Shown here: positions 1-6,513 of the stretch, one piece after another
Position numbering within the stretch: position 1 is the stretch's first letter
How the letters are laid out: the number at the start of each line of letters is the position of its first letter
Source: CAYNYF01 sp964401385
GTDB taxonomy: Bacteria; Planctomycetota; Phycisphaerae; SM23-33
Length of the DNA: 9,409 bases
Direction: 5' to 3'
NCBI GenBank assembly: GCA_964401385.1
Contig: CAYNYF010000112.1
Location: 1 to 9,409 of the forward strand
Translations under genes and position numbers: made by a program
Notes under the pieces: model-generated
Seen by the model: the letters and a program-made list of their open reading frames with translations, nothing else
Databases searched by the model: none
What the model was told of the DNA's origin: nothing

Positions 1-390
1 CTGCCGCCGGATCAGGTGCACATCGGCCCGTCCGACTTCGTGCCCTGGCAGAAGGACAACAAGGTCTGCTTCTGCCGCATCCAGGGGCGGGGCTTCGGCG
101 GCGTGCCGCTGGACATCGAGGTTCGGCTGAGCGTGGAGGACTCGCCCAACTCGGCCGGCGAGACCATCGACGCCATCCGCTGCTGCAAGCTGGCTCGCCG
201 GCGCGGCGTTGCCGGCCCGCTGACGGGGGTGTCGGCCTTCACCATGAAGCATCCGCCCGAGCAGTTCCCGGATTACGAAGCCCTGCGGATGGTGGAGGAG
301 TTCATCGCCAGCGACGGCCGGCCGGCGTCGCTGCCGGAGACGTCCTACCAGCCGTCCAAGCCCGCCAAGGCGCCCACCGTCGCCAAATAG
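1..390 (+). CDS. ino1: myo-inositol-1(3)-phosphate synthase, C-terminal part (5' end outside the window)
   Basis: The reading frame is open from base 1 and ends with TAG at 388-390, giving the last 129 residues. The stretch HIGPSDFVPW, then GRGFGG, PLDIE and DSPNSAG, followed by DAIR, is the conserved C-terminal part of inositol-3-phosphate synthases. These enzymes are NAD-dependent and cytosolic and convert glucose-6-phosphate to inositol phosphate. A late MK-PP element is also present. The final dozen residues (rich in Pro, Lys and Ala) look like an unconserved tail. The N-terminal Rossmann domain lies upstream of the window, so the NAD site cannot be inspected. The next gene, 60 bases downstream on the same strand, is a CDP-alcohol phosphatidyltransferase. 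This supports a role in supplying inositol phosphate for a phospholipid headgroup. Family recognition is from memory of the motifs, not from an alignment. Confidence 0.9.
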   Translation: MPPDQVHIGPSDFVPWQKDNKVCFCRIQGRGFGGVPLDIEVRLSVEDSPNSAGETIDAIRCCKLARRRGVAGPLTGVSAFTMKHPPEQFPDYEALRMVEEFIASDGRPASLPETSYQPSKPAKAPTVAK

Positions 391-450
391 GCTTACCGCC
401 CGCCGGCGGCGGCACTTGCCCCCCCGGCGCCCTTTGCATACATTCTGGCC

Positions 451-1269
451 ATGATCGGATCGGCTATCGGTTGCGGCGTGGCCGCCCTGCGTGACCGCAT
501 TGCCCGCGCGCTGATCGCGGCCGGAGTGAGCCCCAACACACTGACGATGATGGGGTTGGCCTTCACCGCCGCCGCCGGCGTGTGCCTGGCGCTGGGGGCC
601 GGGGCGCCGCTGGGCTGGTCCCTGGCTGCCGGGCCGCTGAAGGCCTATCGGCCCAACGCCTACCTCCTGCTGGCCGGGGTGCTGATCTTCTTCTGCGCCG
701 CCGGCGACATGCTCGACGGCGCCGTCGCCCGCCTCGGCGGCAAGGGCACCACCTTCGGGGCGTTCCTGGATTCCACCCTCGACCGCTTCAGCGACTTCGC
801 CGTCTACCTCGGCATCGCCTTCTACTTCGCCGTCCGCGGGAACGTCACCTACACGCTGCTGCCGCTGGTGGCGGTCTTCGCCGCCCAGATGATCTCCTAC
901 ACCCGGGCCCGGGCCGAGGACCTCATCCGCTTCTGCACCGTCGGCTACTGGCAGCGGGGCGAGCGCGTGGTCGCCACCATGACCGCGGTGTTCGCCCACA
1001 ACGTTCCCATCCTGCTGTGGCACCAGGCCATCCTGCCGATGTTCACCGTCTGGGCGAGGATCGACTACACGCGGAAGGTCGCCGCCGGCAAGAGCCCCGT
1101 CACCGACCCGCGCGAAAGCCCTCGCCTGCTGGAGCGGCTGCGGCTGTGGCGATACCCGCGGCGGACGCTCGCGCACGACGTGTTGGCGCTGCTCAATATT
1201 GCCTTTCTGGTTCTCGTCCGCATTCCGGCCGACGCCGACCCCATCGCCGCGGCGCTGGGGCTGCATTGA
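451..1269 (+). CDS. CDP-alcohol phosphatidyltransferase, probable phosphatidylinositol-phosphate synthase type
   Basis: A 272-residue integral membrane enzyme. It carries the complete CDP-alcohol phosphotransferase motif D86xxD89G90xxA93R94, then eight residues, G103xxxD107xxxD111. These Asp residues bind the divalent metal and the CDP-linked lipid. A short amphipathic N-terminus ending in AGVSPNTLT leads into hydrophobic segments at about 31-51, 70-85, 113-128, 134-150, 174-195 and 241-257. SYTRARAE (149-156) follows the fourth segment; a similar Arg-rich element occurs in inositol-phosphate-using members as I recall them. The inositol-phosphate synthase just upstream suggests that inositol phosphate is the acceptor and the product a phosphatidylinositol phosphate. 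Phosphatidylglycerophosphate synthase or another headgroup remains possible. The ATG at 451 has no clear Shine-Dalgarno. A weak TTGCCC-N17-TACATT pair at 416-444 would place transcription start near the ATG, hinting at a leaderless start, but this is poorly supported. The downstream gap (1270-1337) has only a 5-bp hairpin without a T run. Confidence 0.88.
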   Translation: MIGSAIGCGVAALRDRIARALIAAGVSPNTLTMMGLAFTAAAGVCLALGAGAPLGWSLAAGPLKAYRPNAYLLLAGVLIFFCAAGDMLDGAVARLGGKGTTFGAFLDSTLDRFSDFAVYLGIAFYFAVRGNVTYTLLPLVAVFAAQMISYTRARAEDLIRFCTVGYWQRGERVVATMTAVFAHNVPILLWHQAILPMFTVWARIDYTRKVAAGKSPVTDPRESPRLLERLRLWRYPRRTLAHDVLALLNIAFLVLVRIPADADPIAAALGLH

Positions 1270-1337
1270 CCGGCTCGCGGGGCCCGGCCTTGCCGGCGGA
1301 GAGATGACTTTCGACCCCCGAGCGATGCCGCGGTTGC

Positions 1338-2726
1338 CTACGCGCGTCGCAGCCGGCCGAACAGCGTCACGGCCGCGGCGTCGGTAATGTCCACGTCCAC
1401 GTAGCTCCCGGCCAGCTCGTCGGAGCCGTCGAAGACGACGATGTGGTCGCTCCGCGTCCGCCCGACCATCTGCACCTTCCCCGAAGCGGACGAGCGGTTC
1501 TCCGGCGAGCGGCTGCGCGGCGATCGGCCTTCCACCAGCAGCTCCAGCGTCCGCCCGACCAGTGCGCGGTTGCCGGTCAGCGAGACTTCCTGCTGCACGC
1601 CCAGCAGGTCGCGGTTGCGCCGGCGCTTGACCGGCTCGGGCACGTCGTCGACCAGCCGCCGCGCCGCCGCCGTCCCCGGCCGCGGGGAGTACTTGAAGAT
1701 GTAGGAGTTCCTGTACCGGCTGCGGCGGATGAGGTCGGCCGAGTCGGCGAAGTCCGGCTCGCTCTCGCCGGGAAAGCCCACGATGAAGTCTCCGGCGATG
1801 CCCACGCCGGCGACGAGCTGCCGTGCCTTGTCGATCAGCTCGTCGTACTCGCTCCGGGCGTAGCGGCGGTGCATCGCCCGCAGCATCCGGTCCGAGCCGG
1901 ACTGGGCCGGCACGTGGAGCTGCTCGCAGACCTTGGGCAGGTCGCTCATCGCCTGGAGGATCGTCTCGTCGAAATCGGCCGGATAGCTCGTCACGAAGCG
2001 GATTCGCCGCAGCCCCGACACGCCGTCCAGCCGCTCCAGCAACTCGGTCAGGCCGGTGGTCTTCCCGCCGTCGCGGTGGCGATATGAATTGACCGTCTGG
2101 CCCAGCAGCGTCACCTGGCTCACGCCGGCGTCGACCAGGCGGGCGACCTCCTGGAGGATGCTTTCCGGCGATCGGCTGCGCTCCGGCCCGCGGACGTACG
2201 GCACCACGCAGTAGGTGCAGAACTTGTCGCATCCGCGCATGATGCGGACGTACGCCTGGCCGGGCAGGTGCGTCCGCGACGGGTCGCGCAGGCTCTCCAG
2301 CCGGTCGCCCAGCGGCTCGGCGGGCGCGCGGGCGCCCTTGCCCGCGCGGGGCGGGTCGAGGGCGATCTGCCGGCCGTCCGCGGCCGAGAGGATCATCTCC
2401 GCCAGCCGGGGCAACTGACCCGGCCCGCAGACGATGTCCACCCCCGCGTGCCGGCGGGCCAGCTCCGCCCCCAGCCGCTGGGCCATGCAGCCCAGCACGC
2501 CGATGATAAGCTTCTTGCCGTCGGCCTTGCGCTGGCAGGCCCAGCCCAGACGCGAGTGGACCTTGTCCTCGGCGTGCCGCCGCACCGAGCAGGTGTTGTA
2601 CAGCAGCACGTCGGCCCGGCGCGGCTCGTCCACCAGCTCCATCCCCGCCGACCGCAGCAGAGAGTCCACCAGCTCGCTGTCCAGCACGTTCATCTGGCAG
2701 CCCATGGTTTCCAGGAATACCTTCAT
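1338..2726 (-). CDS. miaB: tRNA-2-methylthio-N6-dimethylallyladenosine synthase (MiaB)
   Basis: A 462-residue radical-SAM methylthiotransferase that adds a methylthio group to i6A37 of tRNAs reading UNN codons, in the cytosol. All three modules are visible. The N-terminal UPF0004 domain has cluster ligands C10 (TMGCQMN), C46 (NTCSVR) and C80 (GCMAQR). The radical-SAM core has CxxxCxxC at C166, C170 and C173 (RGCDKFCTYC). A C-terminal TRAM domain lies at roughly 392-460. The MGCQMN and NTCSVR forms and the RG.E.SR stretch after the core favour MiaB over RimO or MtaB. The start at 2726 (MKVFLETMGC) fits the family. The open frame runs further upstream to 3017, but that part only translates the REP-like repeats. 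No obvious Shine-Dalgarno is seen. Oddity: the linker at about 399-415 inside the TRAM region is long and Ser/Arg/Pro-rich, and it repeats the hexapeptide RSRSPE found just after the radical-SAM cysteines. Confidence 0.95.
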   Translation of the reverse strand: MKVFLETMGCQMNVLDSELVDSLLRSAGMELVDEPRRADVLLYNTCSVRRHAEDKVHSRLGWACQRKADGKKLIIGVLGCMAQRLGAELARRHAGVDIVCGPGQLPRLAEMILSAADGRQIALDPPRAGKGARAPAEPLGDRLESLRDPSRTHLPGQAYVRIMRGCDKFCTYCVVPYVRGPERSRSPESILQEVARLVDAGVSQVTLLGQTVNSYRHRDGGKTTGLTELLERLDGVSGLRRIRFVTSYPADFDETILQAMSDLPKVCEQLHVPAQSGSDRMLRAMHRRYARSEYDELIDKARQLVAGVGIAGDFIVGFPGESEPDFADSADLIRRSRYRNSYIFKYSPRPGTAAARRLVDDVPEPVKRRRNRDLLGVQQEVSLTGNRALVGRTLELLVEGRSPRSRSPENRSSASGKVQMVGRTRSDHIVVFDGSDELAGSYVDVDITDAAAVTLFGRLRRA

Positions 2727-2890
2727 GGCCGATGCCAGGATAGCAGATCGGCCCCGCCCGGACAAAGCGGCTCCGCCGGGCGCCGGCACGGAGTGCGTAG
2801 GGTGCGTGCTTGCACGCACCTGCTGCCGCCTTCCTTTCAGTCTGTAGGGTGCGTGCTCGCACGCACGCGAATTGTGTGCACGGCGACGGC

Positions 2891-3001
2891 ACGGAGGCGG
2901 GGCGTAGGGTGCGTGCTCGCACGCAGGCGAATTGTGTGCCCGGCGACGACTGCGCGATATGTCATTCCATGACGCGTGGCTGCAAGCAGCCACCCTACCG
3001 G
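2891..3001 (+). repeat. 111-base duplicated A-B repeat module, copy 1
   Basis: This segment holds one type A unit (GTAG at 2904) followed by one type B unit (GTAG at 2998, - strand). It matches 3121-3231 at a constant offset of 230 bases, with four mismatches by eye (2899, 2902, 2903, 2926). The change at 2926 breaks the outermost pair of the A hairpin in this copy. The linker between the two hairpins is identical, so the whole A-B pair was copied as a block. Confidence 0.85.
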
Positions 3002-3120
3002 ATGCGCGATGTGTCATTGCGTGACAGGTGGCTGCAAGCAGCCACCCTACCGGCTGCGCGATGTGTCATTGCATGAGAGGTGGCTGCAAGCAGCCGCCCT
3101 GCCGACCGCGCGCCAACGAC

Positions 3121-3231
3121 ACGGAGGCCGGCTGTAGGGTGCGTGCTCGCACGCACGCGAATTGTGTGCCCGGCGACGACTGCGCGATATGTCATTCCAT
3201 GACGCGTGGCTGCAAGCAGCCACCCTACCGG
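3121..3231 (+). repeat. 111-base duplicated A-B repeat module, copy 2
   Basis: Second copy of the A-B module (GTAG at 3134 on +, and at 3228 on -), nearly identical to 2891-3001. Here the A hairpin keeps its full 8-bp stem. It is followed directly by a truncated B block (3233-3254) that stops before the hairpin and runs into the heptanucleotide repeat. Confidence 0.85.
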
Positions 3232-3254
3232 CTGCGCGATATGTCATTGCATGG

Positions 3255-3354
3255 CTGGTCCCTGGTCCCTATTCCGTGGTTCCTGGTTCCGTCGTTGGCG
3301 TTGCTTAGTCCCGAGTCCCCAGTCCCAACTCCCCTATCCCCTGGTTCCTAGTTC
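3255..3354. repeat. Degenerate heptanucleotide tandem repeat
   Basis: Two blocks have a 7-base period. Block 1 (3255-3289) reads CTGGTCC, CTGGTCC, CTATTCC, GTGGTTC, CTGGTTC. Block 2 (3306-3354) reads TAGTCCC, GAGTCCC, CAGTCCC, AACTCCC, CTATCCC, CTGGTTC, CTAGTTC. A 16-base unrelated spacer separates them. The phase is kept without indels within each block. In another phase block 2 contains CCCCAGT, which matches one of the STRR heptamer classes described in cyanobacteria as I recall them. The repeat ends 18 bases past the pdxJ stop codon, in its 3' flank. No function can be read from the sequence. Confidence 0.75.
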
Positions 3355-3372
3355 CGGGCTGCGGGTTCCGTC

Positions 3373-4095
3373 TTACGCCCTTCCCAGGACCTTCAGGTAT
3401 TCGCGGACGGTCTTTTCCAGTCCCATGAAGATGGCGTCGGCGATGAGTGCGTGGCCGATGGATACCTCGTCCAGGTTGGGGATGGCCGCGGCGAACGCCC
3501 CGAGGTTGTCCAGGTTCAGGTCGTGTCCGGCGTTGACGCCCATGTCGAGGCGCTGGGCCTGCCTGGCGGCGGCGACGTGGCGGGCCAGCTCGGCGGCGTG
3601 GTCGCCGGCCTGGTGGGCGTGGGCGTACCCGGCCGTGTACAGCTCGACGCGGTCCGAGCCGACCTCGGCCGCCTGGGCGATCGCCTCCGGCTCGGCGTCC
3701 ATGAACATCGACACGCGAATGCCCAGCGACTTCAGCTCGCCGACCACCCGGCGGAGCAGCTCTTGGTTGGCGGGCACGTCCCAGCCGTGATCGGAGGTGA
3801 ACTGGCCCGGCGCGTCCGGCACCAGCGTGCACTGCGTGGGCTTGACGTCCCTGACCAGCTTGAGCCACTCCGGCGCGGGGTAGCCCTCGATGTTGAACTC
3901 GACGGAGACGGCCTCGGCCAGCTCGTACACGTCCGCCGGGCGGATGTGCCGCTGGTCGGGGCGGGGGTGGATTGTGATGCCGTGGGCGCCGGCGGCCTGG
4001 CAGGCCTTGGCGGCGGCCAGCGGGCTGGGGATGCCGATGTCCCGCGTGTTGCGGAGCGTCGCCACCTTGTTGACGTTCACGCTGAGGTTGACCAT
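3373..4095 (-). CDS. pdxJ: Pyridoxine 5'-phosphate synthase (PdxJ)
   Basis: A 240-residue cytosolic TIM-barrel enzyme of the DXP-dependent vitamin B6 pathway. It condenses 1-deoxy-xylulose-5-phosphate with 3-amino-2-oxopropyl phosphate to give pyridoxine 5'-phosphate. Family landmarks: N7 and R18 at the N-terminus (MVNLSVNVNKVATLRNTR), H43, R45 and H50 (TIHPRPDQRHI), E70 (FNIEGYP), H191 (VNAGHDL) and G214-H215 (SIGHAL). H43, E70 and H191 correspond to the three catalytic residues of the E. coli enzyme. The Asp-His pair that follows the first Asn in E. coli is Asn9-Lys10 here, as I recall from Bacteroidetes-type PdxJ. The ATG at 4095 is chosen because the protein then begins where the family begins; a weak GGGG lies about 10 bases upstream. 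The frame stays open far upstream to 7371, antisense to two other genes, and that extension is rejected. The gene is divergent from the glycoside hydrolase. Confidence 0.95.
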   Translation of the reverse strand: MVNLSVNVNKVATLRNTRDIGIPSPLAAAKACQAAGAHGITIHPRPDQRHIRPADVYELAEAVSVEFNIEGYPAPEWLKLVRDVKPTQCTLVPDAPGQFTSDHGWDVPANQELLRRVVGELKSLGIRVSMFMDAEPEAIAQAAEVGSDRVELYTAGYAHAHQAGDHAAELARHVAAARQAQRLDMGVNAGHDLNLDNLGAFAAAIPNLDEVSIGHALIADAIFMGLEKTVREYLKVLGRA

Positions 4096-4307
4096 TCTCG
4101 CGAGCCCCTGCGGCGGTGCGATTCCGCATTTTTCGCGCGTCGCCGCCGCCCGGCCGCTCCGGCCGACGGTCTCGCGCCTGTCCACAATCCATTCAAGCGG
4201 CCCGCCGGCGCCCTTGCAAGCGAAATGGCCGGCAGCGGCGGGGGGGGCTTTCAGGCAAAAAAATCCAGCCCGCCGCCATCGGGTCCCTTGCGGACGCCCC
4301 CGAAAGC

Positions 4308-4321
4308 GGGCAAGATTGCCC
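4308..4321. promoter_or_regulatory. Perfect 14-base inverted repeat upstream of the glycoside hydrolase gene
   Basis: GGGCAA-GA-TTGCCC lies 56 bases before the ATG at 4378, in the divergent gap between pdxJ and the hydrolase-dehydrogenase pair. Position and symmetry would suit an operator, but only one copy is present and such palindromes arise by chance in GC-rich DNA. The same gap has a G8 tract (4240-4247) and an A7 tract (4257-4263). Confidence 0.25.
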
Positions 4322-4377
4322 CCTTCTGTTTGGAGAATCGGTCCCGTGGGCGGCTCGGCCGGGGCGAGCGGGTTGGC

Positions 4378-6471
4378 ATGGCCAGCAAGACTGCTGCAAA
4401 GGGCAAACGCGGCGATTGGCGCCTGGAAAGGCGGACGTCGCGGTTCCTCTTCCGGCTCTCGCCGGAGGGGGCGTTTTCGTATCTGACACCCGACGGGCGG
4501 CTCGGCTGGAGCGGCCTGGCATTCTCGGCCGTGATCGACGGCCGGCTTCGCCGTGGGCGACTTGCCGGCTTCAAGAGGCGCCGCGGGGGCGAGTTCGCCC
4601 TTACGCTCCAGTACGCCCTGGGGGTGCGCGAGCAGGTCACGATCCGCTTGCTTTCCCGCCCGCCGGCGCTGACCGTCGAGCGCGTCTTCATCAACGCCGG
4701 CCGGCGCGGCGTGAAGGTCACGGAGGTGCGGACGACCCCGGGCGGCACCGGCGCCGGCGTGCTGTTTGGAGACACCCCGCCCGCGGGGCTGCGGTGCGTC
4801 CACGTCAGCAACCTGCGGGAGAGTTCCCGCCGCCTCGGCCGGCGGATCGGGCCGTTCGTCTGCCCGCTGCCGGAGAGCGCCCGGACCGTCGGCGACTCGG
4901 AGGGACACCCTTTCCCGGCACTGGCGATCTGCGACGGCGCGATGCGGACCTTCCTGCTGGAGGCGTCGCTTCAGCAGGACGTCTTCACGCAGATGTGGCG
5001 CATCCAGGCCCGCTACGACGCGGAGGCGCCTGGTTCGGTCTTTTCCGAGTACGCGGCCATTGCCCGCGATGGCCGCTCCCAGCCGATCACGCTGGCCCCG
5101 GGCGAACAAAGGCGGCTGGCCGGGGTCTTCTACCAGATCAAGACCGGCTGCGGCCTCCAGGACCTCTACGACGATTACCTGCGCGAGCTGAACCGGCGAT
5201 ACCGGCTCCGCGGGGGCACCTCCCCGCTGCTGGACAGCGCCCTGTACTGCACCTGGAACTACACCTTCTTCGCGGACATCAGCGAGGAAATCATCCGCCG
5301 GCAGGCCGAGTTCGTCTCCGCCCGCCTGCCGGGCGTCCGCCATTTCCTGATCGACGACGGCTATCAACTCCCGGAGAACACCCCCAGCTACGACTTCGGC
5401 AAATGGTACCCCGACCCCGACGCCAACATCGACCCGGCGCGCTTCCCCAACGGGATGCGGGCGGTCGCGGAGCTGATCGGCGCCCACGGGCTGACGCCGG
5501 CGATCTGGTGGACGCCGGCCATGGGCCGCAGGAACCGGCTGGTCGCCGAGCACCCCGAGTGGCTCTGCCTGGACGAATCCGGCCGTTCCTGGTCCATGGA
5601 CTCCGGCGCCTACCGCAAGGCCGCCCTGGACTTCTCGGTGCGTGAGGCGCGCGACTTCGTGGTCGCCGCGCTGGAGAAGATTTTTCTCGACTGGGGCTTC
5701 CGGGGGATGAAGCTGGACTTCTGCACGTACCCGTTCGACTCCAAGGATATCCGCCTCCGCGGCGGCGAGGGCGTTCGCTGGTGGTACTGGCTGCTGGAGA
5801 CGATCGCGAAGTTCATTCCCGCGGGCGGCTTCTTTCAGGTCTGCGGGGGCGCGCCGTACGGCAACCCCTTTCTGGGGCGGTTCTGCGACAATTACCGCGT
5901 CGGCGGGGACATCGGCAAGGGCCTCTGGTCCCAGCACCGTTCGGCCAGCCGGGCGCCGCTGCCGCTGCTGTCCGTGCCGGGCAGGCGCAGTATGCTGATG
6001 GACGTCGACAGCGCCGGGGTCCGCCCGGACGGCAGCGACGATGAGAACCTCTCGCGGTTGAACTGGTGTTTCATCACGCAGGGAGTCATGGGCATCGGCG
6101 GCGACCTGACGGAGCTTTCCGACAGGCAGGTGGCGTGGCTGGACCGCATCACCGGCGCCTGCGACCGCGGCCGGAAGGTCCGCTGCCCGGACCGCCGCGC
6201 CTTCCTCGGCGAGCCCCTGCCGGAAGTGCTGTATGTGGATTACCCCGGTAACAGCCGGACCGCCCGGTCCGGAGTGAGAAAGCACGTGGGATTCTTCAAT
6301 TGGGACGACGAGCCCAGGACCATCGGCTATGCGGCGGCGACGCTGGGCATCGCCCGGGCCTCGCGGGTCCGCGACTTCTGGACGCACCGGCCGGTCGCCC
6401 TCGCGGGCGGCCAACTCACCGTCAGGCTGAATGGGCGGGCCTCGAGGCTGCTGGAAGTGCTGGCCGAGTGA
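4378..6471 (+). CDS. Clan GH-D glycoside hydrolase, alpha-galactosidase-like (GH36/GH27-related)
   Basis: A 697-residue protein without a signal peptide, so probably cytoplasmic. Residues 1 to about 270 are beta-rich and look like the N-terminal sandwich domain of GH36 enzymes. From about 285 a TIM barrel follows: CTWNY (291-295), FLIDDGY (323-329, D326/D327), then GKWYPD and RFPNGM. MKLDFCTY contains the likely nucleophile D447. VCGGAPYGNP (488-497) resembles the Cys-Gly-Gly substrate loop. NYRVGGDIGKGLW resembles the GH27 element around the acid/base, making D511 the best acid/base candidate (D504 is the alternative). The usual WFEPEM of GH36 is WWTPAM here (about 377-382), so substrate choice may differ from a classical alpha-galactosidase. 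The C-terminal 100 residues form a probable beta domain ending in RLLEVLAE. Total length fits GH36 better than GH27. The ATG at 4378 is preceded by a weak GGGGCGAG; a longer open frame from 3451 runs antisense to pdxJ and is rejected. The dehydrogenase 42 bases downstream is probably co-transcribed. Confidence 0.75.
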   Translation: MASKTAAKGKRGDWRLERRTSRFLFRLSPEGAFSYLTPDGRLGWSGLAFSAVIDGRLRRGRLAGFKRRRGGEFALTLQYALGVREQVTIRLLSRPPALTVERVFINAGRRGVKVTEVRTTPGGTGAGVLFGDTPPAGLRCVHVSNLRESSRRLGRRIGPFVCPLPESARTVGDSEGHPFPALAICDGAMRTFLLEASLQQDVFTQMWRIQARYDAEAPGSVFSEYAAIARDGRSQPITLAPGEQRRLAGVFYQIKTGCGLQDLYDDYLRELNRRYRLRGGTSPLLDSALYCTWNYTFFADISEEIIRRQAEFVSARLPGVRHFLIDDGYQLPENTPSYDFGKWYPDPDANIDPARFPNGMRAVAELIGAHGLTPAIWWTPAMGRRNRLVAEHPEWLCLDESGRSWSMDSGAYRKAALDFSVREARDFVVAALEKIFLDWGFRGMKLDFCTYPFDSKDIRLRGGEGVRWWYWLLETIAKFIPAGGFFQVCGGAPYGNPFLGRFCDNYRVGGDIGKGLWSQHRSASRAPLPLLSVPGRRSMLMDVDSAGVRPDGSDDENLSRLNWCFITQGVMGIGGDLTELSDRQVAWLDRITGACDRGRKVRCPDRRAFLGEPLPEVLYVDYPGNSRTARSGVRKHVGFFNWDDEPRTIGYAAATLGIARASRVRDFWTHRPVALAGGQLTVRLNGRASRLLEVLAE

Positions 6472-6513
6472 GCCGGCGCAGCGGAGATCGAGATTCAGTA
6501 AAGGAAAAGCATC

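Larger units (their letters stand above)
2797..3254. repeat. REP/BIME-like array of GTAG-plus-hairpin units in both orientations
   Basis: Eight units each have a GTAG tetranucleotide, one G, and then an 8-9 bp stem with a 2-base centre. Type A units lie on the + strand, with stem GTGCGTGC and centre TT or TC. Their GTAG boxes start at 2797, 2844, 2904 and 3134. Type B units lie on the - strand, with stem GTGGCTGC and centre TT. Their GTAG boxes read leftward from 2998, 3050, 3102 (degenerated to GCAG) and 3228. Each B unit is preceded on the + strand by a conserved block of about 24 bases (TGCGCGATRTGTCATT and on). The block recurs at 2951, 3003, 3055, 3181 and 3233; steps within a run are 52 bases, and the last copy lacks its hairpin. 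A GTAG 5' of an imperfect palindrome, in inverted pairs, is the known plan of REP/BIME elements mobilised by RAYT (TnpA-REP) transposases. No transposase is in the window. The array fills most of the 646-base gene-free gap between pdxJ and miaB. Confidence 0.75.

Noticed and set aside
416..444. TTGCCC-N17-TACATT as a promoter for the phosphatidyltransferase
   Set aside because: Each box matches only four of six positions, and the gene may simply be co-transcribed with the upstream synthase.
1284..1296. Hairpin CCGGC-CTT-GCCGG as a terminator between the phosphatidyltransferase and miaB
   Set aside because: The stem is only 5 bp with no T run; common by chance at this GC content.
2727..3017. 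N-terminal extension of miaB by 97 codons, and the short frames of about 66-107 codons at 2810-3351
   Set aside because: They translate the REP-like repeats (recurring peptides such as VRASTHP and VAACSH). MiaB begins naturally at 2726.
2951..3254. Possible CRISPR array (regular 52-base steps)
   Set aside because: Repeat steps have no unique spacers; the whole 52-base unit is conserved, units invert, and no cas gene is nearby.
3451..4377. N-terminal extension of the glycoside hydrolase by 309 codons
   Set aside because: It runs antisense through pdxJ and has shadow-type composition. The ATG at 4378 begins a plausible N-terminal domain.
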